In this document: positions 28,534 through 37,188 of the stretch, piece by piece
Position numbering within the stretch: the stretch's first letter is position 1
Layout: each line of letters opens with the position of its first letter
Source of the DNA: Candidatus Caccousia avicola
GTDB taxonomy: Bacteria > Bacillota > Clostridia > Oscillospirales > Acutalibacteraceae
Direction of reading: 5' to 3'
Assembly (NCBI GenBank): GCA_018712435.1
Contig: DVGZ01000073.1
Location: forward strand, 1-64,000
DNA length: 64,000 nucleotides
Notes under the pieces: model-generated
What the model was told of the DNA's origin: nothing
Seen by the model: the letters and a program-made list of their open reading frames with translations, nothing else
Databases searched by the model: none
Position numbers and translations under genes: made by a program

Positions 28534-30339
28534 ATGGAAAACCGTCAACTGCTGCCGTTCGAACGAAACCGTTATTATGTCGGCAAGCTCTTGACCTCGG
28601 CTGATTTTCAGGCCGAGCAGGCTTATTTTAACAACAAGCGCCGTTTCCTGAACCAGATGATGTTTGGTTCGGGAATTATCTGCGGGCTGAGCGTGTACAG
28701 CCTGGACGATCTTTCGGTGATGATTGAGTCCGGCGCGGCCATCGACGGGCTGGGCCGTGAAATTGTCGTGGAGAATTCCGTGGTGCGCAAGCTTTCCGCG
28801 ATCGAGGGCTTTGAGACGCTCGCCAGCGAGCACGCGGCGCTGTGTCTGCGCTACCACGAGGAAGCGGTGCATCCTGTCTGCACAGTCAACCGCATGGAGC
28901 GCGACGAGGAATATGAGCTCAACCGCCTGCGCGAGGGCTGGGAGCTTTTCCTGATGGATGCTCAGGAGCTGGAGCAGCCGGAAGGATTGGAGGAGCAATC
29001 GGAATTTCTGCTCCAGTCTCCGCTTTATGAGGACGCGGATTTCTCCGTCACCGTGATGCTGCCCGCCGTCGTGAGCGCGGGCAGCGCGGTGCGTGTGCTG
29101 GTGCGGGTCCGCAAGCTTTCGGAGTCGGCGAAAAAGCTGTCGCTTGACTGTGTGCTTCAGGCGCCCGCGTTTCTGGCGGCGGGCGGCGGCCATGAGGCGA
29201 GAATCCGCGCCGTCGATCTGGATCTGCAAAAGGACGAGGTGTTTGACTGCCCGTGCTGGCTGACCGCGCAGCAGCCTTCGGCCGAGGCGGTGGTGCTGGC
29301 CAAGACCGACGCGGTGCGGATCACCGTCGGCGGGGAGGAAAAGGCGCCGCATGACGCGTTCCTGATCAAGTCGTCCATTTCCTCCGACTCCGTGGAGGAG
29401 ATCCTGTCCCGTGAGGTGGGACGCGTCAGCCTGGAGAGCAGAAGCTTTTCCGCGCTTCCGGAATACATACGGCTGGCGGATATTACGCTTCAGCTCACGA
29501 AAAACGCCTACATCATCGATCATGTGGAAGAGTGCGGCGTGAAGAAATACCTTTACACCACCTCCGGCGAGGAAACGCGCCGTGCCTATGAGGCCTGGTT
29601 CGCTCCCTCCGAGAGCAAGGCGGCCCCCGCCCCCGCTTCCCAGAACGGAACCGACGGCGTATCCGCGGGCCTGTCGTACCAGACGCCGCTTTATGCCACC
29701 GGCACCTGCGAAATTCCGCTGGGAGACCGGGCGCGGCGCGGCGAGACCTTCTATTCGAGTGAGATCATGCACGGCCTTGGCGCCGGCAATGTGCATGTGG
29801 AGGTCGGCTTTGAATATCTGGTGGAGGATTCCCGTCTGTCCACGACGGCGAAAAATACCATCTACGGCGACGCGAGCCTGTTTGATCAGGAAAATCCGCC
29901 CGTCCCGCTCGCACAGACGGCGGTGAAGGTGATGAACGATCGCGGTAGCTTCGTGGTGGCGGCGCGTTTGCAGAAGGATACCTCCTATGTGATGCTTCTG
30001 GTGCGCTGGGTCGCGGTGAAAATTCCTTCCGAAGATGACCATACGCTTTTGCAGAGGATTTCCGATAAGAGCATCAGCGCGGTGCAGCCCACCGTGCTGC
30101 TCGGTACGCGCGAGAGCTGCTATTTCAGCGTCCGCTTCCGCAACATGGAGCCCTGCGGCCTGATCTATGAGCTCACGGATCGGGATTCCGGCGAGATTAC
30201 GCCGGACGGCGTCTACACCGCTCCCGCCAGGGAGGGCGTGTATGAGATCCGCATCAGCTGCGCCGATGCGCCGCTGATTTGCACCTATGCGTACGCGATT
30301 GTCAAGAAAAAGGAGCACAGGGACGGCGATGCCTCCTGA
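28534..30339 (+). CDS. CIS-associated hypothetical protein (first gene of operon)
   Basis: MENRQLLPFERNRYYVGKLLTSADFQAEQAYFNNKRRFLNQMMFGSGIICGLSVYSLDDLSVMIESGAAIDGLGREIVV; resembles a recurring eCIS-neighbourhood family. Confidence 0.65.
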   Translation: MENRQLLPFERNRYYVGKLLTSADFQAEQAYFNNKRRFLNQMMFGSGIICGLSVYSLDDLSVMIESGAAIDGLGREIVVENSVVRKLSAIEGFETLASEHAALCLRYHEEAVHPVCTVNRMERDEEYELNRLREGWELFLMDAQELEQPEGLEEQSEFLLQSPLYEDADFSVTVMLPAVVSAGSAVRVLVRVRKLSESAKKLSLDCVLQAPAFLAAGGGHEARIRAVDLDLQKDEVFDCPCWLTAQQPSAEAVVLAKTDAVRITVGGEEKAPHDAFLIKSSISSDSVEEILSREVGRVSLESRSFSALPEYIRLADITLQLTKNAYIIDHVEECGVKKYLYTTSGEETRRAYEAWFAPSESKAAPAPASQNGTDGVSAGLSYQTPLYATGTCEIPLGDRARRGETFYSSEIMHGLGAGNVHVEVGFEYLVEDSRLSTTAKNTIYGDASLFDQENPPVPLAQTAVKVMNDRGSFVVAARLQKDTSYVMLLVRWVAVKIPSEDDHTLLQRISDKSISAVQPTVLLGTRESCYFSVRFRNMEPCGLIYELTDRDSGEITPDGVYTAPAREGVYEIRISCADAPLICTYAYAIVKKKEHRDGDAS

Positions 30340-30372
30340 GAGCAGAAAGCCGCGGGGAAGGGGTGAGACGGA

Positions 30373-31227
30373 TTGGTTTACCATGCGGATGACATGATTC
30401 TTTCACCGGTGCGGGAGATTCTCAGAGGGCCCGTGAACGACGTTTTGGTCTGTCAGGATCTCCGATCTTCGTCACGCGCCTGCTATCTGCTGCTCGCGGT
30501 GCACGACAGGGAGACGGCCAAGCGGCTGCTGATGGTGCTGCAGGATTCCGAGCGCGGCTCCGGGGAGGAAAAGCCCTTCCTGAAAATGTTCACGGAAAAC
30601 GAGCTGCTCTGCCTGCTGTTTCCATACCGGCCCGACAGGCGGCTGGATCGGTTCGCGCAGGGGCAGCTGGTCACGCCGCAGTCGCGGGAGCGCGTGTGCG
30701 TCAATCTGGTGATGGAGTGCCTTTCCGTTCCGCTGCCGTATCCGCTTTTGTATCTGGCGCTGGAAAAGGAAAATGTGCATTTGCTCCAGGATGACGGCGT
30801 GTATTTTACCTACAGCTTTGATTTGAGCCGGATGGACGAATCGGTGGGGGAGGGCGACTGTACGGATCGCTGTGTGCAGATTCTGCTGTCGCTGCTGAAA
30901 AAGCATTCCCGCCGCCAGCTCAAAAGCTTTGAGCTGCTGCGGAAGAAATCCGAGCGCGGCGCGTATGAGAGTCTGCCGGAGCTGTACCGGGATATCCGCA
31001 TCAGCGCTCTGCCGGAGCACAAGGAGCCGATGCGGGAACGCTTTCGCGGCTTCTGGCAGCGGAACCGGGATACCTTTTTCCGCGTTCTTCTGCGGATCAG
31101 CGTGACGGTGGCCGTTGTGGCCTTGATTATTTTGATTTGCCAGCTGATTTTCGGCAATTTCCCGCTTCTCCGTATTTTCCAGAATACGTTTGAAGTGATC
31201 GGGACGGAAAATTTGACTATGAAATGA
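30373..31227 (+). CDS. Hypothetical single-TM protein, large cytoplasmic N-terminal domain
   Basis: ~230 aa soluble region then FFRVLLRISVTVAVVALIILICQLIFGNF TM; possible EssB-like pseudokinase flavour is speculative. Confidence 0.6.
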   Translation: MVYHADDMILSPVREILRGPVNDVLVCQDLRSSSRACYLLLAVHDRETAKRLLMVLQDSERGSGEEKPFLKMFTENELLCLLFPYRPDRRLDRFAQGQLVTPQSRERVCVNLVMECLSVPLPYPLLYLALEKENVHLLQDDGVYFTYSFDLSRMDESVGEGDCTDRCVQILLSLLKKHSRRQLKSFELLRKKSERGAYESLPELYRDIRISALPEHKEPMRERFRGFWQRNRDTFFRVLLRISVTVAVVALIILICQLIFGNFPLLRIFQNTFEVIGTENLTMK

Positions 31228-33839
31228 GAGGGGGAGCCTGCGTGAGAAAGGCTGTTGGAATCCTTGTGGTTCTCGGCATACTGCTGGCCGTGCTTTTGCT
31301 TGCGCTTCCGACGGGTTTGCCGGAGCTTTCCAATGCGGAAAAAACATTGGCTGTCACAGAGGATCAGACAGTCTATCTGACAGAGAGCACCAGCGGTTCC
31401 TCCTGGCTTTACGGAGTGCGGGATGACGGAAGTGTGGAGAAGGCGTATCCTCAGGATTCGTCGTTTCGGATTACGCTCTTGTCGGCTTATGGAAATGATG
31501 TTTATTTTGTACAGACGCCGCAGCTGACTGAGAAAGGCTGGCAGCTTCTGTGTCTGCGCGAGGACGGCACCACAGAGCTTCTGTATGAGGGAACGGGAGA
31601 TTTTCCCGTTGCTCCCGAAGCGGTCAACGTTTCTCCCAGCGGGATTGACCTTACCTTCCTGACGGATGACAAGATTTCCGTCTATCGCATGGAGCTTTCC
31701 GGCGGCGAGCCGGTGCAGCTTCTGGAGACGGAGCTTGCGGAGGGAGAGATCGCGGTCAGCGCGGTGTTTGCGGAGGATAAGCTGTTCTGTCTTCTCTCCG
31801 ACGGACGGGTGCGCAGCAGCCGGACGGGAGAGCAGAACAGCGAGGCGCTGCAGGAGACGGAGGGCTTCACTCTGCTTTCCGCGTCCCAGGGCAGTGTGTG
31901 GGCTTACCGGGAGGAAACCGGGACCGCGTGCTCCGGTTCCATCGCGGTTCAGAACGGCAGCGGCGTTGAGGTGAACGGCCAGGCCGTCCTGTACGGCGGC
32001 CGCGGCGGCGCCAAGGGCCAGACGGTGGTGGTTTCCGTGGAAAACGGCAGCACGGTTCTGCTGCGGATCGGAGACGCGGACGTGCGCAGGCAGACGCCCG
32101 AGGCGTCGTTCCGCGTGCGGATGCAGTTCAAAGCCCCTGGCTTGATCTTCCTTCTTTTGACCTATGCCGTCTGTGCGGCGTTGATTCTGTTTACGGTGTT
32201 CCTGTGCACCCGCATGCACCGCCTGGCGGTGCGGGTGACGGCCTGCTGCATTTGCCTGCTGCTTTTTGCGGCGGGAGTCTCGGGGACCATTTCCTGGGTC
32301 GATGCGCAGGGGCAGTCGGGACAGCTGCTGGAAACACAGGCGGCTTCCGCCGGAAAAATCCGGGAGGATATCCTCGAAGAGCTGGATCTGACCTCCATCC
32401 TGGCGGGCAATGCCGATCAGGCGGAGCTTCGCCGTCTGATTGCCCCCCTGGACATCGAGACGGAGGAGCAGTCCGTTTCGTTCCGTGCGTCGGTGCTGAC
32501 GGCGGAAGGCGACACGGTGCAGATCTCCGATCAGGCGGCGGCGGGAAGTCCCGTGGCCTCTGTGTATGGGGAGCAGGTGCGTGCGCTGGCACAGAGCGCC
32601 GTGACCCAGGACAAGGCAATGCAGCAGTCGCTGGAATGCGGAGGCAACACCTGCGCGTATGACATCCGGCCGCTTTACCGGTACGGCGAGAAGGTCGGCA
32701 TGCTGGTTTCGCAGGTCGTGCTTGTCCGGACGGACTACGCTAACATGCTGGGACGCAGCTTCCTGCCGCCGTTTTGGAGCGCGCTTCTCGCGTCCGTGGC
32801 GGTCGCGTTCCTGACCTTTACCATGATGCGCCCGCTTCGCTGTCTCATGGAACGGGTGCGCCGGATCTCCGAGGGAGACTTTAACCTCATGCCGCTTCGC
32901 ACCGCCTCCGACGAGGTGGGGGACATGTGGCAGTCTCTGCGTGAAATGTCGGTGTCGCTGCGGATCAAGGATTATGAGACAAACGCGACGGTTCACTCCT
33001 TCTACCGGTTCGTTCCGCGCGGATTGGATCGCCTTCTGAATCGTGCTTCCATCATGGAAACCAGTCTGGGCGATATGGCGAATGTGACGGGAACGGTGGG
33101 GATTCTCTCCATCCAGAACCGTGACGAGCTGCGCGCGAGCCTGGACGACAGCGGATTTTTGGGCTTTTTGAGCGACAGCTATTCGGTGATTGATCACCAG
33201 ATGGAGCGGCATGAGGGGACGCTGCTTTCGAGCGGATTCGATCCCGAAGGCATGGAAATCCTGTTCCAGAAATCTCCGGATCAGGGGGTGTCGTTCAGTC
33301 AGGGGCTTTTGGGAGAAAGCAACGGCATGGCCAAAGAGCAGGCCGCGGACTTCTTCCTGCTGCTGCACAGCACGTCGTTCCTGTACGGCCTGGTGGGCAC
33401 GGAGCAGAGGACGTTTTCGCTTCTGTCTTCCTCCGAGATTGCGTTCCTTCACTCGTTCTCCCGGCATTTCAAGGGGACGGGCGTGCGCGTTGCTGCCACG
33501 GAGGCCTGTCTCAAAGCGATGGCGCGGCCCTGTACCTCCCGGTACATCGGCTTTGTATCGTCCGAGGATGGGAAGTACCGCTATAAGCTGCATCAGATTC
33601 TGGAAGGATGCTCCGATCTCGAAAAGTCGCTGTATCTCTCCTATGACGAAAAATTCCAGAAGGGCATCAGCCTTTTCTGTCAGAATGATTTTTATCTTGC
33701 GCGGAACCTGTTCTCCGCGATTCTCAAACTGAATCCGAACGACGGGATCGCCCGCTGGTATCTGTTTGCCTGCGAGCACTATTTCAACAAGAACGATCCC
33801 GGAAGCGAGGGCTATAATCTCTTCGGGATCCAGGGATAA
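31224..33839 (+). CDS. Membrane protein: signal/TM, extracytoplasmic domain, TM, HAMP, degenerate class III cyclase-like domain, C-terminal TPR-like motif
   Basis: MMRPLRCLMERVRRISEGDFNLMPLRTASDEVGDMWQSLREM (HAMP); YRFVPRGLDRLLNRASIMETSLGDMANVTGTVGILSIQNRDEL (cyclase-like); KFQKGISLFCQNDFYLARNLFSAILKLNPNDGIARWYLFACE. Confidence 0.7.
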   Translation: MRGGACVRKAVGILVVLGILLAVLLLALPTGLPELSNAEKTLAVTEDQTVYLTESTSGSSWLYGVRDDGSVEKAYPQDSSFRITLLSAYGNDVYFVQTPQLTEKGWQLLCLREDGTTELLYEGTGDFPVAPEAVNVSPSGIDLTFLTDDKISVYRMELSGGEPVQLLETELAEGEIAVSAVFAEDKLFCLLSDGRVRSSRTGEQNSEALQETEGFTLLSASQGSVWAYREETGTACSGSIAVQNGSGVEVNGQAVLYGGRGGAKGQTVVVSVENGSTVLLRIGDADVRRQTPEASFRVRMQFKAPGLIFLLLTYAVCAALILFTVFLCTRMHRLAVRVTACCICLLLFAAGVSGTISWVDAQGQSGQLLETQAASAGKIREDILEELDLTSILAGNADQAELRRLIAPLDIETEEQSVSFRASVLTAEGDTVQISDQAAAGSPVASVYGEQVRALAQSAVTQDKAMQQSLECGGNTCAYDIRPLYRYGEKVGMLVSQVVLVRTDYANMLGRSFLPPFWSALLASVAVAFLTFTMMRPLRCLMERVRRISEGDFNLMPLRTASDEVGDMWQSLREMSVSLRIKDYETNATVHSFYRFVPRGLDRLLNRASIMETSLGDMANVTGTVGILSIQNRDELRASLDDSGFLGFLSDSYSVIDHQMERHEGTLLSSGFDPEGMEILFQKSPDQGVSFSQGLLGESNGMAKEQAADFFLLLHSTSFLYGLVGTEQRTFSLLSSSEIAFLHSFSRHFKGTGVRVAATEACLKAMARPCTSRYIGFVSSEDGKYRYKLHQILEGCSDLEKSLYLSYDEKFQKGISLFCQNDFYLARNLFSAILKLNPNDGIARWYLFACEHYFNKNDPGSEGYNLFGIQG

Positions 33840-33867
33840 GGTCCGGACCGGGAAAGGACGGTGAGCA

Positions 33868-35121
33868 ATGAACAGAATCTTCAACACGCTGTTTTCCACC
33901 ATTCAGGCCAAGGTGATTGGCCTGTGGACGAAAATCCGCCTGTGGACCAGCCGTTCCTATTGGGAGACCAAGGGCATCACCTCCCTGCGGCAGTTTTTCA
34001 ACAACCTGCTGAACATTCGCCCGAAGGATAAGACGGATTATTATCCCGTTTTCTCGTGGCTTGTCAGCAAGCGTCTGGCGTTTGCTCTTGTGGTGTTGGT
34101 TGGCCTTGCCAGCGTGTTTTATATCTGTGTCTTTTCCCCGGTCAGCTCCATGCTGTTCAGCGAGAGCGCGACCATTCCGGTGTTCCGCTATAATTCCATT
34201 CCGCTCAAATTCCAAAGCGGCAAGGTGGAGATCCTGGCGGCGGACGGCCATACGGCATACATCGGCGAGGTGTCCAAGGGGGCCGCTTCCGGCCAGGGTG
34301 ATCTGTATCGCGCGGACGGGAGTTTGCTCTACAGCGGAACCTTTTCCGACAGCCGCTACAACGGCGACGGCAAACTGTATTACCCCAACGGCGTCCTGCA
34401 ATATGAGGGGGCCTTCGTCGACAACCTCTTTGAGGGCCAGGGGACGCAGTACCGCCAGAGCGGCGTGATGGAGTACGCGGGACAGTTCCTCAAAGGGCAA
34501 TGGTCGGGAGCCGGTGTGCTCTACAACAGCGGCGGCAACCAGATTTTTACCGGAAATTTCCTGGCCGGGCGGCTTTTGTACAGCGAGTTTCTCGGCAAGA
34601 CGACGGCGGAGGTCGCCGCCATGTACAGCGGGCAGTCCACCGTGTACAATTCTTCCAGTGAGCACTGCGTGTCCATGGATGAAATCAACGCCCTCTACAC
34701 CGCGGACGATGGCTCCGATACTCTCTCGGCAGAGTGGGCGCTGACGGAGGTTCTGGTGCTGGACAGCGTGTTCCCCACCACAGACGGGGAGATCAGCAAG
34801 ATCAACGACCTCACCGCCCATTTCGGAGAGCCGGTCTATTTCGGATACACCTGGCCGAACCTCACTGAAGCGGTGGGAATCCAGCGTCTCAGTGAGACGG
34901 GGAAGGGCCGCTTCGCACCGATTACGATGGAGATGACTTCGAGCTTTGAGGATGTTCAGACAGTGAACTCCTACGATCAAAATTATGAGCTTTACATCTA
35001 TGTCTATGAAGCGGACGGCCTGACCTACACGTTCTACTGCGACACCAGCACATCCGATTTTTCCATGTATTCGATTGCACAGAGCACGGCGCAGCAGAGC
35101 GCCGGGGAAGGAGGAGCGTAA
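33868..35121 (+). CDS. Membrane-anchored MORN-repeat protein
   Basis: TM LAFALVVLVGLASVFYICVFSP; repeats GQGDLYRADGSLLYSGTFSDSRYNGDGKLYYPNGVLQYEGAFVDNLFEGQGTQYRQSGVMEYAGQF. Confidence 0.85.
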   Translation: MNRIFNTLFSTIQAKVIGLWTKIRLWTSRSYWETKGITSLRQFFNNLLNIRPKDKTDYYPVFSWLVSKRLAFALVVLVGLASVFYICVFSPVSSMLFSESATIPVFRYNSIPLKFQSGKVEILAADGHTAYIGEVSKGAASGQGDLYRADGSLLYSGTFSDSRYNGDGKLYYPNGVLQYEGAFVDNLFEGQGTQYRQSGVMEYAGQFLKGQWSGAGVLYNSGGNQIFTGNFLAGRLLYSEFLGKTTAEVAAMYSGQSTVYNSSSEHCVSMDEINALYTADDGSDTLSAEWALTEVLVLDSVFPTTDGEISKINDLTAHFGEPVYFGYTWPNLTEAVGIQRLSETGKGRFAPITMEMTSSFEDVQTVNSYDQNYELYIYVYEADGLTYTFYCDTSTSDFSMYSIAQSTAQQSAGEGGA

Positions 35122-35122
35122 C

Positions 35123-37165
35123 ATGAAGAGAAAGCGGGGCATTTCGCGCATCCTGAGCGCTGTTCTTTGCTTTTGCCTGGTTTCCCCTTTGTTTGTCCTG
35201 TCGCCAGTGAGCGCCGCGGCCCCGAAAACCCTTCAAATCCGGCAGGCCCAGACGATGACGCTCTCCAACAATACGGAAATCACCAAAACCTACAATGAGA
35301 TCCTGCTCAAAGAAATCCAGTACACGGAAGCGGTCAAGGAGATCAAGGCCAAGGTGAAGAACCTGACCAGCTTCCGCTGGACGCCGCTGCTCAGCTTCAA
35401 ATTCCCCGAGCAGCTTGACATGAGCGAGGAGTATGATCTGAACGTCAAGCCCCTCAATCTCCAGACGGAGATCGATATTCTGCGCCACAAGCAGACAGCG
35501 CAGGAGAGCGAGGAGCTGGCGAAGATCAACAAGGCGTATCTCACGGCTTACGTCAACCAGGAGAAGGTGTCCTTCACTGAGGAGCGGCTGGCGGCGGCCG
35601 AGGAGGAGCTGGCCCGCAACCAGTCCAGACTGGCGCTCGGGCAGGCAACGCAGTCCGATATTGACACGATGCAGAAATCCGTGGATACGCTCACCGGCGA
35701 TCTTGCGCAGCAGAAGCGAAATTTGCAGACGGCGCTCGAGGAAGTAAGCGACTTGATCCATCTGGACGTTACCTCCGGCTACACGCTGGCCAGCCCCGTG
35801 GTGGACGCAGAGATCCCCCGCGAGGATCTGGAAAGCATCATTGAGCACGCGATGGAGGAAAGCCAGACGATCTATGAAGCCGAAATGGCGGTCTCCACCG
35901 CAAAGGTGAATATGGATTCCTACGAATCCCTCATGCGCAGCCAGTACGGATCAAAGCTGAATGCGATTGACAATTTCCTCAATCAGGTCAAGCGGGGGGA
36001 GGATGTGGACTATGCGGCCTTCCAGCTCAAATACAATGAGATGCTGAACTCGTTTGACAGTCCCTGGAATGGAAGCATCAAAATCCTGTTTTTCCGCTTC
36101 ACCAAGGAATGGTTCAAGGGAGAAATTGACGGTACCCGTTATATTGAGAACGATTTATACGCACTGTTAACCGCGTGCAAGGAGTATCAGGCGGCGGTGT
36201 CCGATTTGGAGTCGGCGGAAAAGACGCTGCGATCGGAGATCACCGCAAGCTATGAATCGATCGTCACCGCCCGCAACGCTTATTTGGAGCTGGAAAAGAC
36301 GGTGGAGCAGAACCGCGAGGATCTGGAACGCCTTTCCGGGCTGAATCAGCTGGGAAAAGCGGAGTACAGCGAGGTCAAGACCAAGCAGGAGGAATACCAG
36401 ACCAGCCAGATGGATTACATCGACGCGCTGGCGGAGTACAACGAGCTTCTGTACGATCTGGACGCCACCACCTGCGGCGCAATCTCCCCATACTTTGATT
36501 CCACCTCGGTCAGCACGGACGCGGGCTCCGGCGCGGACAGCTATGTGGTGGACGACGCCACCGTTCCGCATTATTACATCTATACCGATATCTCGGATCT
36601 GGTGTTTGTGTTCGGGCTGGAAATCCCGGAGGATTTTGATCCGGCCATCACCGATTTTGAAATCTGGTACGCGGGAACCCAGATCGGGGAACGGACCCCG
36701 GCCGACCAGCAGCTCCGCCACTTGGCGCTCGACTACCAGGGAACCAGCAAACTGACGGTGCGGCTGTACGACAACGATACCTTTGTTTCCGAATGTGAGA
36801 TCGATACCACGGTTCCGCGCGATGTTCTTCCCATCGAGGGCGCGCAGGAAACGCAGGAGGCGGAGGAAACGCAGTGCGGAAGCTACAAAGTGGAGACGGT
36901 TCCGCACGGCTCCATCAGCACCAGCACCCTGACGCTCACGCTGGACGCCGGGCTGGGAGCGGCCTACTACCGCATTGAAAACGCCGATGGAACCAGTGTG
37001 TATTCCGAGGAGCTTGTGCCGGTGGAGGAGAGCTTTTCCTATCTAACGCTTCTGATCGGAAGTCTCGGAGAGGTTCGCCTTTCTCTCTATGACAAGGAGC
37101 AGAACCCGATCGGTACGGCTTCCTTCCACGAGGATACGCAGACCGTCTGGATTGCGGCCCAGTGA
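35123..37165 (+). CDS. Secreted TolC-like (outer-membrane-efflux-type) coiled-coil protein
   Basis: Signal peptide; LSNNTEITKTYNEILLKEIQYTEA; EERLAAAEEELARNQSRLALGQATQSDIDTMQKSVDTLTGDLAQQKRNL; second copy ARNAYLELEKTVEQNREDLERLSGLNQLGKAEYSEVKTKQEEYQTSQMDYIDALAEYNELLYDL. Confidence 0.7.
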   Translation: MKRKRGISRILSAVLCFCLVSPLFVLSPVSAAAPKTLQIRQAQTMTLSNNTEITKTYNEILLKEIQYTEAVKEIKAKVKNLTSFRWTPLLSFKFPEQLDMSEEYDLNVKPLNLQTEIDILRHKQTAQESEELAKINKAYLTAYVNQEKVSFTEERLAAAEEELARNQSRLALGQATQSDIDTMQKSVDTLTGDLAQQKRNLQTALEEVSDLIHLDVTSGYTLASPVVDAEIPREDLESIIEHAMEESQTIYEAEMAVSTAKVNMDSYESLMRSQYGSKLNAIDNFLNQVKRGEDVDYAAFQLKYNEMLNSFDSPWNGSIKILFFRFTKEWFKGEIDGTRYIENDLYALLTACKEYQAAVSDLESAEKTLRSEITASYESIVTARNAYLELEKTVEQNREDLERLSGLNQLGKAEYSEVKTKQEEYQTSQMDYIDALAEYNELLYDLDATTCGAISPYFDSTSVSTDAGSGADSYVVDDATVPHYYIYTDISDLVFVFGLEIPEDFDPAITDFEIWYAGTQIGERTPADQQLRHLALDYQGTSKLTVRLYDNDTFVSECEIDTTVPRDVLPIEGAQETQEAEETQCGSYKVETVPHGSISTSTLTLTLDAGLGAAYYRIENADGTSVYSEELVPVEESFSYLTLLIGSLGEVRLSLYDKEQNPIGTASFHEDTQTVWIAAQ

Positions 37166-37188
37166 CGCCGCCGGAAAGGAGGGGACAC

